Notes under the pieces: generated by a model | What the model saw: the letters and a program-made list of their open reading frames with translations, nothing else | Database searches by the model: none | What the model was told of the DNA's origin: nothing | Position numbers and translations under genes: made by a program | Shown here: positions 8,063 through 16,191 of the stretch, in pieces | Layout: the number at the start of each line of letters is the position of its first letter | Position numbering within the stretch: the first letter of the stretch is position 1 | Assembly (NCBI GenBank): GCA_017482565.1 | Contig: JAFUMO010000067.1 | Location: forward strand, 1-64,000 | Direction: 5' to 3' | Length of the DNA stretch: 64,000 bases | Origin: Bacteroidales bacterium | GTDB lineage: Bacteria > Bacteroidota > Bacteroidia > Bacteroidales > UBA932

Positions 8063-9214
8063 TTACCCAACAATCTTCTTCACCCACTTGTTCTCCACTC
8101 CAAGGCTGGCAAGCCAGTCTGCGCCAAATACAAGGCCGCAGCCCATTACTCCGCCCAGGAATATGAATGCGAAGAGAATCATAGGCACATTAGGCTTGCT
8201 CTTATGAAGCGGAACTGTAACAGGCTCCACAACTGTAAGGATAGGAATATCCTCCTTTACCTTCATTTCTGCCTGTACCAGCTGGGTATTCAACTCATTG
8301 AAAAGTGAACTTGCAACCTCATACTCAGTCTTTATCTGCTCACCTTTTGCCTGTGAAAGTGCTGTAACCTGATTCCTATTTGCATCCTGATGCCTTGCAT
8401 AAGCCTCCTGTTTCTGCTCAAATATCACCTTTGCCTCATCATAACGCTCCTTAATGAAGTTGTAGTTAATTTCAGCTCTCTGAAGTTTTATCTTAATTAC
8501 ATATTTCTGCAGAAGGCTCTGGACTGCTGCCACTACCTGTGCTGCAGCAACAGGATCACGCATATCAGCCTTAATCTCCACCGAACCGTTTTTAGGGTCT
8601 GTAGTAATCTCTATCTGCTGTGAGATTGCCCCGGAAGCAGCCTGCTCCTTTGGAGTAAATGCAGCCAGGTTATAAGGCTCACCCACATTAGGTTCAACCT
8701 TGTCCTCATCATTCCCCCTGAACATTCCCATAATTGTACCAGGAAGGCCAATTGTATATTTCCTCAAGGCCTTGCCAAAAGAGAACTCCTCATATTCCTT
8801 CTTGGTATAGTAGTCTATAATCTTTACAGGCTCCCCGTATTTCTCAAAATCCAAAGGCACCTGAACAAGTTCCTTGCACAAATCCACATTCTTCATCAGG
8901 GACTCATACATGGCTGGAGAAAGCATCTCCCCACCGCTTGAAGCGCTCAGGTTGATACCTGCCATTGCTGCAAGGCTTCCCAAACCGCCAAGGCTTGAAG
9001 TTGAAAAAGCACCTCCCTCAGTCTCGGGCATCACAACACATTTTGCGGTATATTCCACCGGTGAAATGATGGCAACCAGAAGTCCCAAAGCAACAAAAAC
9101 ACCTGTTACCTTAAGGATAAACTTCCTCTTGCCCCAAAGACGTGCCGCCAAGGCAATAAGATCTATCTCTTCCTCTTCAAAATTATTCTGTTGCTGAATA
9201 GAATTATTCTCCAT
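8063..9214 (-). CDS. Wzz/GumC-like polysaccharide chain-length determinant
   Basis: A 383-aa inner-membrane protein with the Wzz topology: an N-terminal segment (FILKVTGVFVALGLLVAIIS), a long periplasmic region with a coiled-coil stretch around NYNFIKERYDEAKVIFEQKQ, and a C-terminal segment (MILFAFIFLGGVMGCGLVF) preceded by a Pro-rich PVTVPLHKSKPNVP. No C-terminal tyrosine-kinase domain is present. It regulates glycan chain length during polymerisation or links polymerisation with export through the Wza-like protein. It has its own promoter candidate at 9364-9394 and a leader of about 140 nt, suggesting control by the neighbouring UpxY protein. Confidence 0.88.
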   Translation of the reverse strand: MENNSIQQQNNFEEEEIDLIALAARLWGKRKFILKVTGVFVALGLLVAIISPVEYTAKCVVMPETEGGAFSTSSLGGLGSLAAMAGINLSASSGGEMLSPAMYESLMKNVDLCKELVQVPLDFEKYGEPVKIIDYYTKKEYEEFSFGKALRKYTIGLPGTIMGMFRGNDEDKVEPNVGEPYNLAAFTPKEQAASGAISQQIEITTDPKNGSVEIKADMRDPVAAAQVVAAVQSLLQKYVIKIKLQRAEINYNFIKERYDEAKVIFEQKQEAYARHQDANRNQVTALSQAKGEQIKTEYEVASSLFNELNTQLVQAEMKVKEDIPILTVVEPVTVPLHKSKPNVPMILFAFIFLGGVMGCGLVFGADWLASLGVENKWVKKIVG

Positions 9215-9363
9215 ACCAATAAATTTTTTAAATCACCTTCCCGACAGGGAATTACATAGAAATGGGGCATCAAAACTGATATAACACTCTCAGTTTCAAC
9301 GATTTAAAATTTTAACAATACTTTTTCCGGCCGGAACTGATCCAAAACCGTACTTCTATCTGA

Positions 9364-9394
9364 CAAAGATAGAAAATTTATCTTACTCTACAAC
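9364..9394 (-). promoter_or_regulatory. Bacteroidota-type promoter upstream of the wzz-like gene
   Basis: Read on the minus strand, GTTG (9394-9391) acts as a -33 element and TATCTTTG (9371-9364) as the -7 element TAnnTTTG, with a 19-nt spacer. It overlaps the stop codon of the UpxY gene. Transcripts from here would have a leader of about 140 nt before the wzz-like ATG at 9214. Confidence 0.5.
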
Positions 9395-9919
9395 CTCCAA
9401 CAGGTGTAAATTCTCAATCACAGTACTCACTGCAACCACATTGGGAATATCCAGAAAGAACTGTTTCTTTCTCTTGCCCTTAACCTTGGCCAGAACCCCT
9501 TCATAACCGTCAAAAGGGCCACCGTGCACCCTCACCTTTGTACCTGCTGAAAGATCCACCTCCTCAGGGGTGAAGAAAGTCTTGCTGATGGTATCATCCT
9601 GTACAATCTGCATGAACTGGTCCATCTGTTTCTGAGGCACCACAATAGGAACATTCTTCCCGTCTTCCTTTCTGGTCATATACTGCAGATACTCAACCCC
9701 CCACTTCACCTGCTGCAGGACATCCTTCTGCGCATGTACAAAAATAAGGCTGTTAATGGCAGGTACCGGGAGTTTCCTCTTGATACCCCTCACAACCTTA
9801 ATTACCGTCTTCATAGGGACATAAACTTCCAGCCCCTTTGAAAGGAGATAATCTTTTGCAATCATCTCCCTCTTGTATGTAGCCCGCATGGCGAACCATT
9901 GGGCAGTGGAATCCTGCAT
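9383..9919 (-). CDS. UpxY-family transcription antiterminator (NusG paralogue)
   Basis: A 178-aa protein with an N-terminal NGN domain (QWFAMRATYKREMIAKDYLL) and a C-terminal KOW-type domain (AGTKVRVHGGPFDGYEGVLA). UpxY proteins prevent premature transcription termination in the leaders of Bacteroides polysaccharide operons. In Bacteroides the upxY gene is normally the first gene of its operon; here it is third, 4 nt after the initiating transferase and ahead of a 168-nt gap that precedes the wzz-like gene. The long leaders at 13442-13600 and 9215-9360 are possible targets. Confidence 0.88.
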   Translation of the reverse strand: MQDSTAQWFAMRATYKREMIAKDYLLSKGLEVYVPMKTVIKVVRGIKRKLPVPAINSLIFVHAQKDVLQQVKWGVEYLQYMTRKEDGKNVPIVVPQKQMDQFMQIVQDDTISKTFFTPEEVDLSAGTKVRVHGGPFDGYEGVLAKVKGKRKKQFFLDIPNVVAVSTVIENLHLLEVVE

Positions 9920-9923
9920 GATA

Positions 9924-11027
9924 TTACTTCAAAGCCTTGCCTTTCAGCTTTATAATGTAATCCATCAACAGATAACCTGCTACTGCTATGGATATATCAA
10001 TCAAAATTATCAAATTAATGTTCAGAGGCTGCAATATTGTATTTATTATACAATAAAAAGCCTGAAGAATAATTATGTACATAGAAGAAGACCTGTGTCC
10101 GAATCCCATGAGGAGGAACTTATGATGAATATGGTTCTTGTCCGGATAGAAAGGAGACAACCCCTTTGATATCCTAAGCCCAAAAACCCTTACAGTATCA
10201 AACAAAGGGACAAAAGTAATTCCCAGTATTGATGCAAGTGGATTCATAAAAGAAATCACGTCTGTATTGGTTGAAAACCAATAGAACTTGAATCCCAGAA
10301 ATACTATAATGAAACCCAAGGTAAGTGACCCGGTATCACCCATGAACACTTTATTCTTGGTACCAAATACATTCATAAAGAAGAACACAGACAATACACC
10401 AAGTATTGCAAATGCCATCATTCCATAGAAAAGGAGCTGGTTAAATGTAAACCACAGACCCATAAGGCCGAGTGTAAATGCCGACAATCCCGAACAAAGC
10501 CCGTCAATACCATCTATGAGGTTATACGCATTCATTACAAATACCGCAACAAGGATAGTCAAAGGCATCCCTATGAACCATGGAATCTCAAATATACCCA
10601 AAATACCTTGAAGATTATTGATCCAAAAACCTCCAACAACAACTGTCAGCGCCGCCAGAATCTGGATAGCAAACTTTGTCTTGTAAGAAACTCCAGACAA
10701 GTCATCGGCCAAACCTACAATATACATCAAAGTAAGGCCAGCAGCCAAACACTGTAGATCAAGAAAAACAGATGTCTCTGAAACATTAAGGATAGGATAT
10801 CCCAATGCGTATCTGATACAGCTGAACAGCGTGATTGACAACAGGAATATAGGGAAGAACGACAATCCTCCTATACGGGGAATTGCACCTTTATGTGACT
10901 TCCTTGCATCAATGACATCAAACAGTTTGCGTTTCTTTGCTATAAGTACGATTTGAGGCAAATATATCCAACCCGCCAATGCAGAAAATGCAAAAATGCT
11001 GACTATAAACAGTACTTCCCAAGTCAT
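9924..11027 (-). CDS. WecA/Rfe-like undecaprenyl-phosphate glycosyl-1-phosphate transferase
   Basis: A 367-aa polytopic protein of the MraY/WecA/RgpG family. Family signatures are GLADDLSGVSYKTKF (Mg-binding Asp pair), NAYNLIDGIDGLCSGLSAF, FMGDTGSLTLGF, and a C-terminal cytoplasmic loop PDKNHIHHKFLLMGFGHRSS with the His-rich motif. It starts glycan synthesis by transferring a sugar-1-phosphate, usually a HexNAc, from its UDP form to undecaprenyl phosphate. It lies between the exporter gene (11-nt gap) and the UpxY gene (4-nt gap). Confidence 0.9.
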   Translation of the reverse strand: MTWEVLFIVSIFAFSALAGWIYLPQIVLIAKKRKLFDVIDARKSHKGAIPRIGGLSFFPIFLLSITLFSCIRYALGYPILNVSETSVFLDLQCLAAGLTLMYIVGLADDLSGVSYKTKFAIQILAALTVVVGGFWINNLQGILGIFEIPWFIGMPLTILVAVFVMNAYNLIDGIDGLCSGLSAFTLGLMGLWFTFNQLLFYGMMAFAILGVLSVFFFMNVFGTKNKVFMGDTGSLTLGFIIVFLGFKFYWFSTNTDVISFMNPLASILGITFVPLFDTVRVFGLRISKGLSPFYPDKNHIHHKFLLMGFGHRSSSMYIIILQAFYCIINTILQPLNINLIILIDISIAVAGYLLMDYIIKLKGKALK

Positions 11028-11038
11028 GGCTTCTCTTA

Positions 11039-13441
11039 CTACATCTGGTTAACAATGGTGACAATCATGGCGGCCAGTGAGGCTGTTGATGTGGCAATGC
11101 TTATTATGCCTGAGAGGTCTCTCTTAGGTCCGCTCTGGGCTTTTGAAGGGACTATGATTTCTGTGCCCGGCTGAACCTTGAAGCCAGGATCACCCTTCAC
11201 TGCTACGGAACCGTTCATGTGTACCATATAGGTTTTTCTCTTTACTGCATCCTGGGTTGCGCCACCTGCATTTGAGAGGTAGAACTGCCATGATTTCTTA
11301 GGCTCAAATGATATTGTGTTAGGGTACAATACAGAACCTGAAATCTTTACGGTGTTGTTGAACTTAGGTACAACAATTACATCACCTTCCCTGAGGACAA
11401 CATCAGCCACTGAACCTGGATTGTTTACAGCTTTCTCAAGATCGATTGCAATGGTATAGTTCCTGCCTATCTCCAATGAATCAACTGCGCTGGTATCATT
11501 TACCTGTTTCTTGGCAATCTCTTTTGCCACCTTAATGCGGTCAAACTCGTCTTTTGTAATCTGGCGGGTAAGTTTTGCCCCTTTCACATATGCATCCTTA
11601 GTGAAGCCATCTGCCTTGCCAACTACATCACTCAACCTTACAGTACTTTTAGCAACCACATAAGTGCCAGGGTAATTCACCTCACCTTCAATGGTTACAG
11701 ACTGCTGTGGCTTGTATGATGCGCTTCTGCGCACAAATACTATATCGTATGGATGCAGCTTCACGTCTGCATCAGCAGGGTTCTTCAGCAGGTTGTAATG
11801 CATGATGGTTGCAATGGTGTCCGGTGCAGCCATATCCTCCACTGCGCTTGAATTCTTTATCCTGCGGGCAATCTCCACCTTTGAGAGGGTTGCTGCCTCT
11901 GAAGGGCCTCCTGCCATAAGGATAAGGTCCCCTATTGTCATACCCTCCCTGAACTCAAACATTCCGGTTGCCGAAGGCTTGTTCACTTCCCCAAAGATCT
12001 TCACTGTCTGGAATGGCTTCAGGTGCTCCTTGTTGAAGATAACTACTGAATCGTCGGGAGAAAGCATGATATTCTCCTTGCCGAGGATAACATCCTGAAC
12101 ACTGAATGATACCTGCTCCTTGCTACGGTCTTTTGCAAGCCTTACCACAAAGCCCTTGTCTGTGTAGGCATCATCCTTAAGTCCGCCTGCTGCCCGGATA
12201 AGCTGTTTGATGTTTGATGTGTTGCCTGTAATTGCATAAGTACCTGGGCGCCATACTGCTCCTGCAATCTTAACCCTGTTGCGGTACTGAAGTGTATTGG
12301 TATTTACAGTAATTATATCACCGTCCTTGAGCTGGAATGAGCCGAACTGCTCTGCCATTACATCAAAAGACTCGCCTGTTGCAGCCTCAGCAGCTCCGCC
12401 GGTAGCCACGCGGTCTATATGGACCTTGTCTGTAAATGCCATGTCCTGGAATCCGCCTGCGTATGCAAGAACCTTGTCAAGAGTCTCGCCGGGCTTGATC
12501 TCATACATCATAGGGCGCTTTACGCCACCTTCAACTGTTACAATGCCTGAGTATGGTGCAACTGAGATTACATCGTTGTCTTCAAGTCTCACATTGCTGT
12601 TGAATGTGCCGTTTACTATGAATTCATAAAGGTCAAACGAGCTTACCAGCTTTCCGTTCCTGTAGAGGTTTATCTGGCGGATGGTTCCCAAATCGTTAGG
12701 GCCTTCAGCAAGATACATTGCGCTTGCAATTGTTGAGAGGGCCGGCAGTGTGTAGCCGCCAGGTTTCTGTACGTCACCCACAATGTTTACTGTAACGGTT
12801 GTGGTCTTTCCCAATGCCAGCTTTACAAATGTGGTAGGCTCCTCGCTTGAGATGCCGCTGTAAATCTTGCCAAGATATGATTTGAGTGATCTCTCAGCCT
12901 GTGCCGCTGTCTGGCCGGCAATGTAAACCGGGCCAAGGTTAGGGATGCTTACGCTGCCCTCAGGAGAGATGGTTGCGGTGATGTTAGAAATCACATCTCC
13001 CCAGATGTCTATTACTACCTCATCTCCCGGTGTGAGCTTGTAGTTTGCAGGAGTAGGTATATTGTAACTTGGAACGAAGTTCAGGTCCTTGTTCTTGAAA
13101 ATATTGTGGCCATAGATCCTGTCTGCCTTGCTCTGCTGCTCTGCTTTTGCCTCTTCCTCTTCTTTGGCTGCTTCTGCCTCGGCTGCCTGCTGCTGTTGCT
13201 GTTTTTGTTGCTGCAGCTCCTGTACGGCTGTATTCCTGTTCACTGCAGGGGAGCTGAAAGATATTGCCCCGCCCTCGGTACTTACACCGTATTTGGACAT
13301 CATGTCATTTATCTGCTGGTCTGAGTAGCCCTGCTGTTTTGCTATCTGCTTTGCCAATTCAAGGTCAACTTGTGATTGTGCCATGGCAAATGTGCCGCAC
13401 ATAACCATTCCAAGAACCAATAGAACTTTTCTGATCTTCAT
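11039..13441 (-). CDS. Wza-like outer-membrane polysaccharide exporter with multiple SLBB domains
   Basis: The ATG at 13441 is the likely start because it gives a clean signal peptide (MKIRKVLLVLGMVMCGTFAMA) and lies downstream of a strong promoter. The open frame continues 58 codons upstream but that part is non-coding leader. The 800-aa protein has a Gln/Ala/Glu-rich linker near residues 75-110, a poly-export domain (YKLTPGDEVVIDIWG), then several SLBB repeats, recognisable by recurring VNIVGDVQKPGGYTLP-, IKPGETLDKVLAYAGG- and VTIEGEVNYPGTY-like blocks, and a C-terminal hydrophobic segment. It would form the outer-membrane exit channel. It is the first gene of the polysaccharide operon. Confidence 0.88.
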   Translation of the reverse strand: MKIRKVLLVLGMVMCGTFAMAQSQVDLELAKQIAKQQGYSDQQINDMMSKYGVSTEGGAISFSSPAVNRNTAVQELQQQKQQQQQAAEAEAAKEEEEAKAEQQSKADRIYGHNIFKNKDLNFVPSYNIPTPANYKLTPGDEVVIDIWGDVISNITATISPEGSVSIPNLGPVYIAGQTAAQAERSLKSYLGKIYSGISSEEPTTFVKLALGKTTTVTVNIVGDVQKPGGYTLPALSTIASAMYLAEGPNDLGTIRQINLYRNGKLVSSFDLYEFIVNGTFNSNVRLEDNDVISVAPYSGIVTVEGGVKRPMMYEIKPGETLDKVLAYAGGFQDMAFTDKVHIDRVATGGAAEAATGESFDVMAEQFGSFQLKDGDIITVNTNTLQYRNRVKIAGAVWRPGTYAITGNTSNIKQLIRAAGGLKDDAYTDKGFVVRLAKDRSKEQVSFSVQDVILGKENIMLSPDDSVVIFNKEHLKPFQTVKIFGEVNKPSATGMFEFREGMTIGDLILMAGGPSEAATLSKVEIARRIKNSSAVEDMAAPDTIATIMHYNLLKNPADADVKLHPYDIVFVRRSASYKPQQSVTIEGEVNYPGTYVVAKSTVRLSDVVGKADGFTKDAYVKGAKLTRQITKDEFDRIKVAKEIAKKQVNDTSAVDSLEIGRNYTIAIDLEKAVNNPGSVADVVLREGDVIVVPKFNNTVKISGSVLYPNTISFEPKKSWQFYLSNAGGATQDAVKRKTYMVHMNGSVAVKGDPGFKVQPGTEIIVPSKAQSGPKRDLSGIISIATSTASLAAMIVTIVNQM

Positions 13442-13599
13442 TATATGTGTGTAACTTTTTATGTTCAAAACTCCATCTTGTGTTGCTGAAGATATTTTTG
13501 CGTTGCTGCAACAGGTCTTTTGCGCCGGATCAGCGGGCAATTTTAATGCCCCTTTCCAGGCTAGCCTACAGGCAAGTGTACACTCTCCACACAACCTCG

Positions 13600-13631
13600 C
13601 AAAGGTAAGCCACAATTAACTAATAACCAAA
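13600..13631 (-). promoter_or_regulatory. promoter of the polysaccharide operon
   Basis: On the minus strand TTTG (13631-13628) and TACCTTTG (13607-13600) match the Bacteroidota -33 and -7 elements with a 20-nt spacer. The expected leader to the exporter ATG at 13441 is about 150 nt, long for the group, and contains a small hairpin (GGGCA / TGCCC, 13534-13550). UpxY-type regulation normally acts on such leaders. Confidence 0.65.
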
Positions 13632-13739
13632 AATAAATGATAATAAAGTTTTCTTTTTTTACACTAAAATAATAAAGCTCCCCATTGTGCAGCTTCATAA
13701 TATTTCACTGTGATGGGTTGCGGTGGGTTCTTGTGCGTC

Positions 13740-13829
13740 ATCATGGGGTATCATGGGTCATCGTGGGTTATCATGGGTTATCATGTGGTATCATAGGTCA
13801 TCGTGGGTTATCGTGTATCATCATGGGCA
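13740..13829. repeat. nine tandem 10-bp repeats (consensus ATCATGGGTT)
   Basis: Nine consecutive units of exactly 10 bp, each beginning ATCAT or ATCGT and ending mostly GGGTT or GGGTC, upstream of the polysaccharide promoter. A 10-bp period is close to one DNA helical turn, so the units present the same face. The open frames across it only translate the repeat and are not genes. The remainder of the 13632-14235 gap shows no gene. Confidence 0.85.
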
Positions 13830-14002
13830 GCCGTGGTTTGCTGCGGACATTTCAATTGTCAATAACGGTAGGGGAGGCAAAATACTGCATAGGGTGTGTA
13901 GATTATTTCATAGGACAAGGTATGTTTGTGGCTACGGGAGGTATGGGGCGCATGCGGGAATATGCGGATGAACGGGAACACGGCCAACAGGCATGGTGAT
14001 GT

Positions 14003-14035
14003 AAAAAAGGGCCACCGGCGGTAATCCGGCAGCCC
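14003..14035 (-). terminator. rho-independent terminator of the toxin-antitoxin operon
   Basis: Read on the minus strand, GGGCTGCCGG pairs with CCGGTGGCCC (two G-U pairs) around a 7-nt loop and is followed by TTTTTT. It lies about 200 nt downstream of the Panacea-type antitoxin gene. Confidence 0.6.
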
Positions 14036-14235
14036 TCCCCAAAAAACAAACACTTTTTAAATTAACACTGCCCTCCGGGGAAGCTTGCGGGAGCCTATCC
14101 CCTTCCGGCAATACAAAAGTAGACATGCCGGTGCTTGCCGCCAAATTTTATAACCTTACAAGGTGCAGTTATTGCTGTTTCTGCAATTTCTTTTTCTGGA
14201 TTTCTATTTTGATAAAAACAAGAAAGCTTATTTAA

Positions 14236-15225
14236 CTATATAGCCTTCAACCTAAAAGCATACTCATACGGTATCCTTGAATGTTTAGAGCTGCATTCTA
14301 TCCACGCTGGTTCCTCATGACTGATTTTAGAAATCTCCGCTGCTGAACACTCAGAAAAACGCCCACACACTAAATCCAATATCTTCAACTCTTCCGCACT
14401 GAAAAATGAAAGATCCGCATCTCCTTCAGGTATGAATATCATACCTTCCTTATCTCCATTTACCTTCGGCTCCAGACGAACTTCATCAAACTGGCTGTAT
14501 ATCCTATCCCAACGTTCCGGCACAGGTCCATAATTCAATGCCCTATAGGACAATCCTGTAAGGGACATACCCATGTCTCTGTATGCTAAAAAATCTGCAT
14601 AAAACAGCATTTTATTCATCTTTGTGCAAAACAACTCTCCACACTGGCCAATGATATAGAGCAGTATATTTTTCAATTTTTGTAGCGACCTTTCACCAAA
14701 CCCATTGTCTGCCCCCCTTTCACACATGAATAACCGATTGGTTTCATACTGCTCAAACACCCTGGAATCATTACATTCTAAAATAGAATTAATCCGCTTG
14801 ATAAGTTTATCATAATCCTTCTGCTCCAAAATATGCTTAGAACTATGGACCATATCCAGAAACACTTCTGGGTTCATGATAGATTTTATCATCCTTCCAT
14901 TAGATACACTTGGCACTTCTCCTGACTCATAGTTCCGCCACTGATTCGCTCCGAAGCCCATAATTAAAGACATTCTTGCAGCCGAGACGCCGTAAAGGCT
15001 ACGGATTGCCGCTATCTCATCACTAAATGGGATACCATATTTAACTCTGTACTGATTAGTAACCTGCAAGAATCCCACATCATCCATATCATCAGATGTA
15101 AAATATTCCCCACTATCCGCACAATACCAAGAAGAGTGAATATAACCAAACTTCTCGCCTCTGAAAGTCCAGGTACGCTTATCATACACCAACCTCATTT
15201 CTTTTCCAGTAAACGGGCTATTCAT
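14236..15225 (-). CDS. composite antitoxin: MqsA-like N-terminus, HTH and Panacea domain
   Basis: A 329-aa three-part protein. Residues about 1-70 resemble an MqsA/YgiT-type zinc-finger module that has lost its Cys pairs (SSWYCADSGEYFTSDDMDD). About 70-110 is an XRE-type HTH (IRSLYGVSAARMSLIMGFGA...QWRNYESGEVPS). The C-terminal half has the Panacea pattern (MNKMLFYADFLAYRDMGMSL, YRALNYGPVPERWDRIY, EEPAW). It should bind the operator at 15642-15669 and neutralise the toxin encoded 5 nt upstream. The order toxin first, antitoxin second is as in mqsRA. Confidence 0.8.
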   Translation of the reverse strand: MNSPFTGKEMRLVYDKRTWTFRGEKFGYIHSSWYCADSGEYFTSDDMDDVGFLQVTNQYRVKYGIPFSDEIAAIRSLYGVSAARMSLIMGFGANQWRNYESGEVPSVSNGRMIKSIMNPEVFLDMVHSSKHILEQKDYDKLIKRINSILECNDSRVFEQYETNRLFMCERGADNGFGERSLQKLKNILLYIIGQCGELFCTKMNKMLFYADFLAYRDMGMSLTGLSYRALNYGPVPERWDRIYSQFDEVRLEPKVNGDKEGMIFIPEGDADLSFFSAEELKILDLVCGRFSECSAAEISKISHEEPAWIECSSKHSRIPYEYAFRLKAI

Positions 15226-15230
15226 AATAA

Positions 15231-15587
15231 TTACTTTTTAAAAGGATACTCAAGAGGATATTCAGCCAAATGAAAAGAAATACAAATTGTCTGACATATA
15301 GTTGATGGCATCATTATCTTAATATATACCTCTCTATTTTTCACATCCCTCCCAAAAACCCACATTTCACCCAGTTTGTTCAAGGTATCTACAACTGGTC
15401 CTTCAACATAGTCCTCAGTTCTCAAGCTCTCAATTACAACTCTCCTATAGGATGGAATTATTTCCAATTTCTCCAGAGCCTCCTGATTCTTTCCCCTGTC
15501 ATCTCTGTAGATAATTCCAAAAACCCTCATCTTAGTGTGAAACTGATCCAAAAACAGCTGCACATCATCCCTCTTGACAATCCCCAT
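15231..15587 (-). CDS. MqsR-like toxin of the Panacea-antitoxin operon
   Basis: A 118-aa basic protein when started at ATG 15587. TTG 15614 overlaps the -7 box and ATG 15602 would leave a 5-nt leader, so 15587 is preferred. Visible blocks are FGIIYRDDRGKNQEALEKL, DYVEGPVVDTL, WVFGRDVKNREVYIKI and the C-terminal CISFHLAEYPLEYPF. This pattern is familiar from Bacteroidales proteins paired with MqsA/HTH antitoxins, and the fold is likely RelE/MqsR-type, a translation-dependent mRNA interferase; the activity is inferred. The promoter and operator lie directly upstream. Confidence 0.75.
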   Translation of the reverse strand: MGIVKRDDVQLFLDQFHTKMRVFGIIYRDDRGKNQEALEKLEIIPSYRRVVIESLRTEDYVEGPVVDTLNKLGEMWVFGRDVKNREVYIKIMMPSTICQTICISFHLAEYPLEYPFKK

Positions 15588-15611
15588 ACTCAATTCTATC
15601 ATTAACGACCT

Positions 15612-15643
15612 CAAAGGTAGAACTTATAACTCATAAATACAAA
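15612..15643 (-). promoter_or_regulatory. promoter of the toxin-antitoxin operon
   Basis: On the minus strand TTTG (15643-15640) and TACCTTTG (15619-15612) are separated by 20 nt, a full match to the Bacteroidota consensus. The -33 box overlaps the end of the palindromic operator. Confidence 0.7.
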
Positions 15644-15669
15644 TTATTCAACTTTAAAGTTGAATAATT
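15642..15669. promoter_or_regulatory. 28-bp perfect palindrome, probable autoregulatory operator
   Basis: The half-site AATTATTCAACTTT is followed immediately by its exact reverse complement. It touches the -33 box of the toxin-antitoxin promoter, so binding of the HTH antitoxin here would block RNA polymerase. Confidence 0.75.
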
Positions 15670-15693
15670 AACTGTCGGGAAGAGTCATGAAAT

Positions 15694-15723
15694 AAAAAAA
15701 AGAGCCCTGCACCTGATGTGCAG
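15694..15723 (-). terminator. terminator after the tRNA-Val pair
   Basis: On the minus strand CTGCAC pairs with GTGCAG around a 5-nt loop, followed by GGCTC and a run of eight T. It would end the tRNA-Val transcript before the toxin operator. Confidence 0.6.
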
Positions 15724-15780
15724 ACCTCCAAAACACTTAAAATACACTATGAAAAACTTATTTTGACTTCTCAAAATCGT

Positions 15781-15854
15781 GGGAGCAACAGGATTCGAAC
15801 CTGTGACCCCCTGCTTGTAAGGCAGGTGCTCTAAACCAGCTGAGCTATGCTCCC
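15781..15854 (-). tRNA. tRNA-Val (anticodon TAC)
   Basis: A 74-nt cloverleaf: acceptor GGGAGCA, anticodon stem CCTGC/GCAGG with loop CTTACAA, T-arm CAGGTTCGAATCCTG. It is identical to the copy at 15886-15959. Confidence 0.95.
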
Positions 15855-15885
15855 TAAAAATATCCCAAAAGAACTAATTCTTTGT

Positions 15886-15959
15886 GGGAGCAACAGGATT
15901 CGAACCTGTGACCCCCTGCTTGTAAGGCAGGTGCTCTAAACCAGCTGAGCTATGCTCCC
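15886..15959 (-). tRNA. tRNA-Val (anticodon TAC), second identical copy
   Basis: Same 74-nt sequence as the copy 31 nt downstream, and probably the first tRNA of a shared transcript. Confidence 0.95.
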
Positions 15960-16057
15960 AATCTTTTAATCAACTTTTGAAGCGGTTGTTTTTCCGTTTC
16001 GGGTTGCAAAGGTAGGAATTAATTTTTAATCTCCAAATTTTTTTGAAAAATTTTTAC

Positions 16058-16176
16058 AATCGTGTCACGATTATACCTGAAGTCGTGACACGACTTCAGG
16101 GCACCGCAGCAATAAATGTAAAAAGTTTTATGGCTTTTCACATTTATGCCGTATGTTGCCCAGGGTACTAGTATGG
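16058..16176. repeat. cluster of REP-like palindromes next to the RAYT operon
   Basis: Four inverted repeats in about 120 bp. AATCGTG/CACGATT lies at 16058-16072; CCTGAAGTCGTG/CACGACTTCAGG around one A at 16076-16100; an imperfect 14-bp arm pair (ATAAATGT...AAAAG / CTTTT...ACATTTAT) at 16112-16147; and TATGCC/GGCATA at about 16145-16175. The core AGTCGTGACACGACT recurs on the other side of the transposase gene at 17774-17790. This is the usual layout of REP sequences around a RAYT gene. Confidence 0.75.
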
Positions 16177-16191
16177 CATATATTACATTAA

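Noticed and set aside
13685..13999. Plus-strand frames of 82-104 aa over the 10-bp tandem repeat
   Set aside because: They translate the repeat into a periodic, Gly/His-rich peptide in more than one frame; no start signal or homology pattern.
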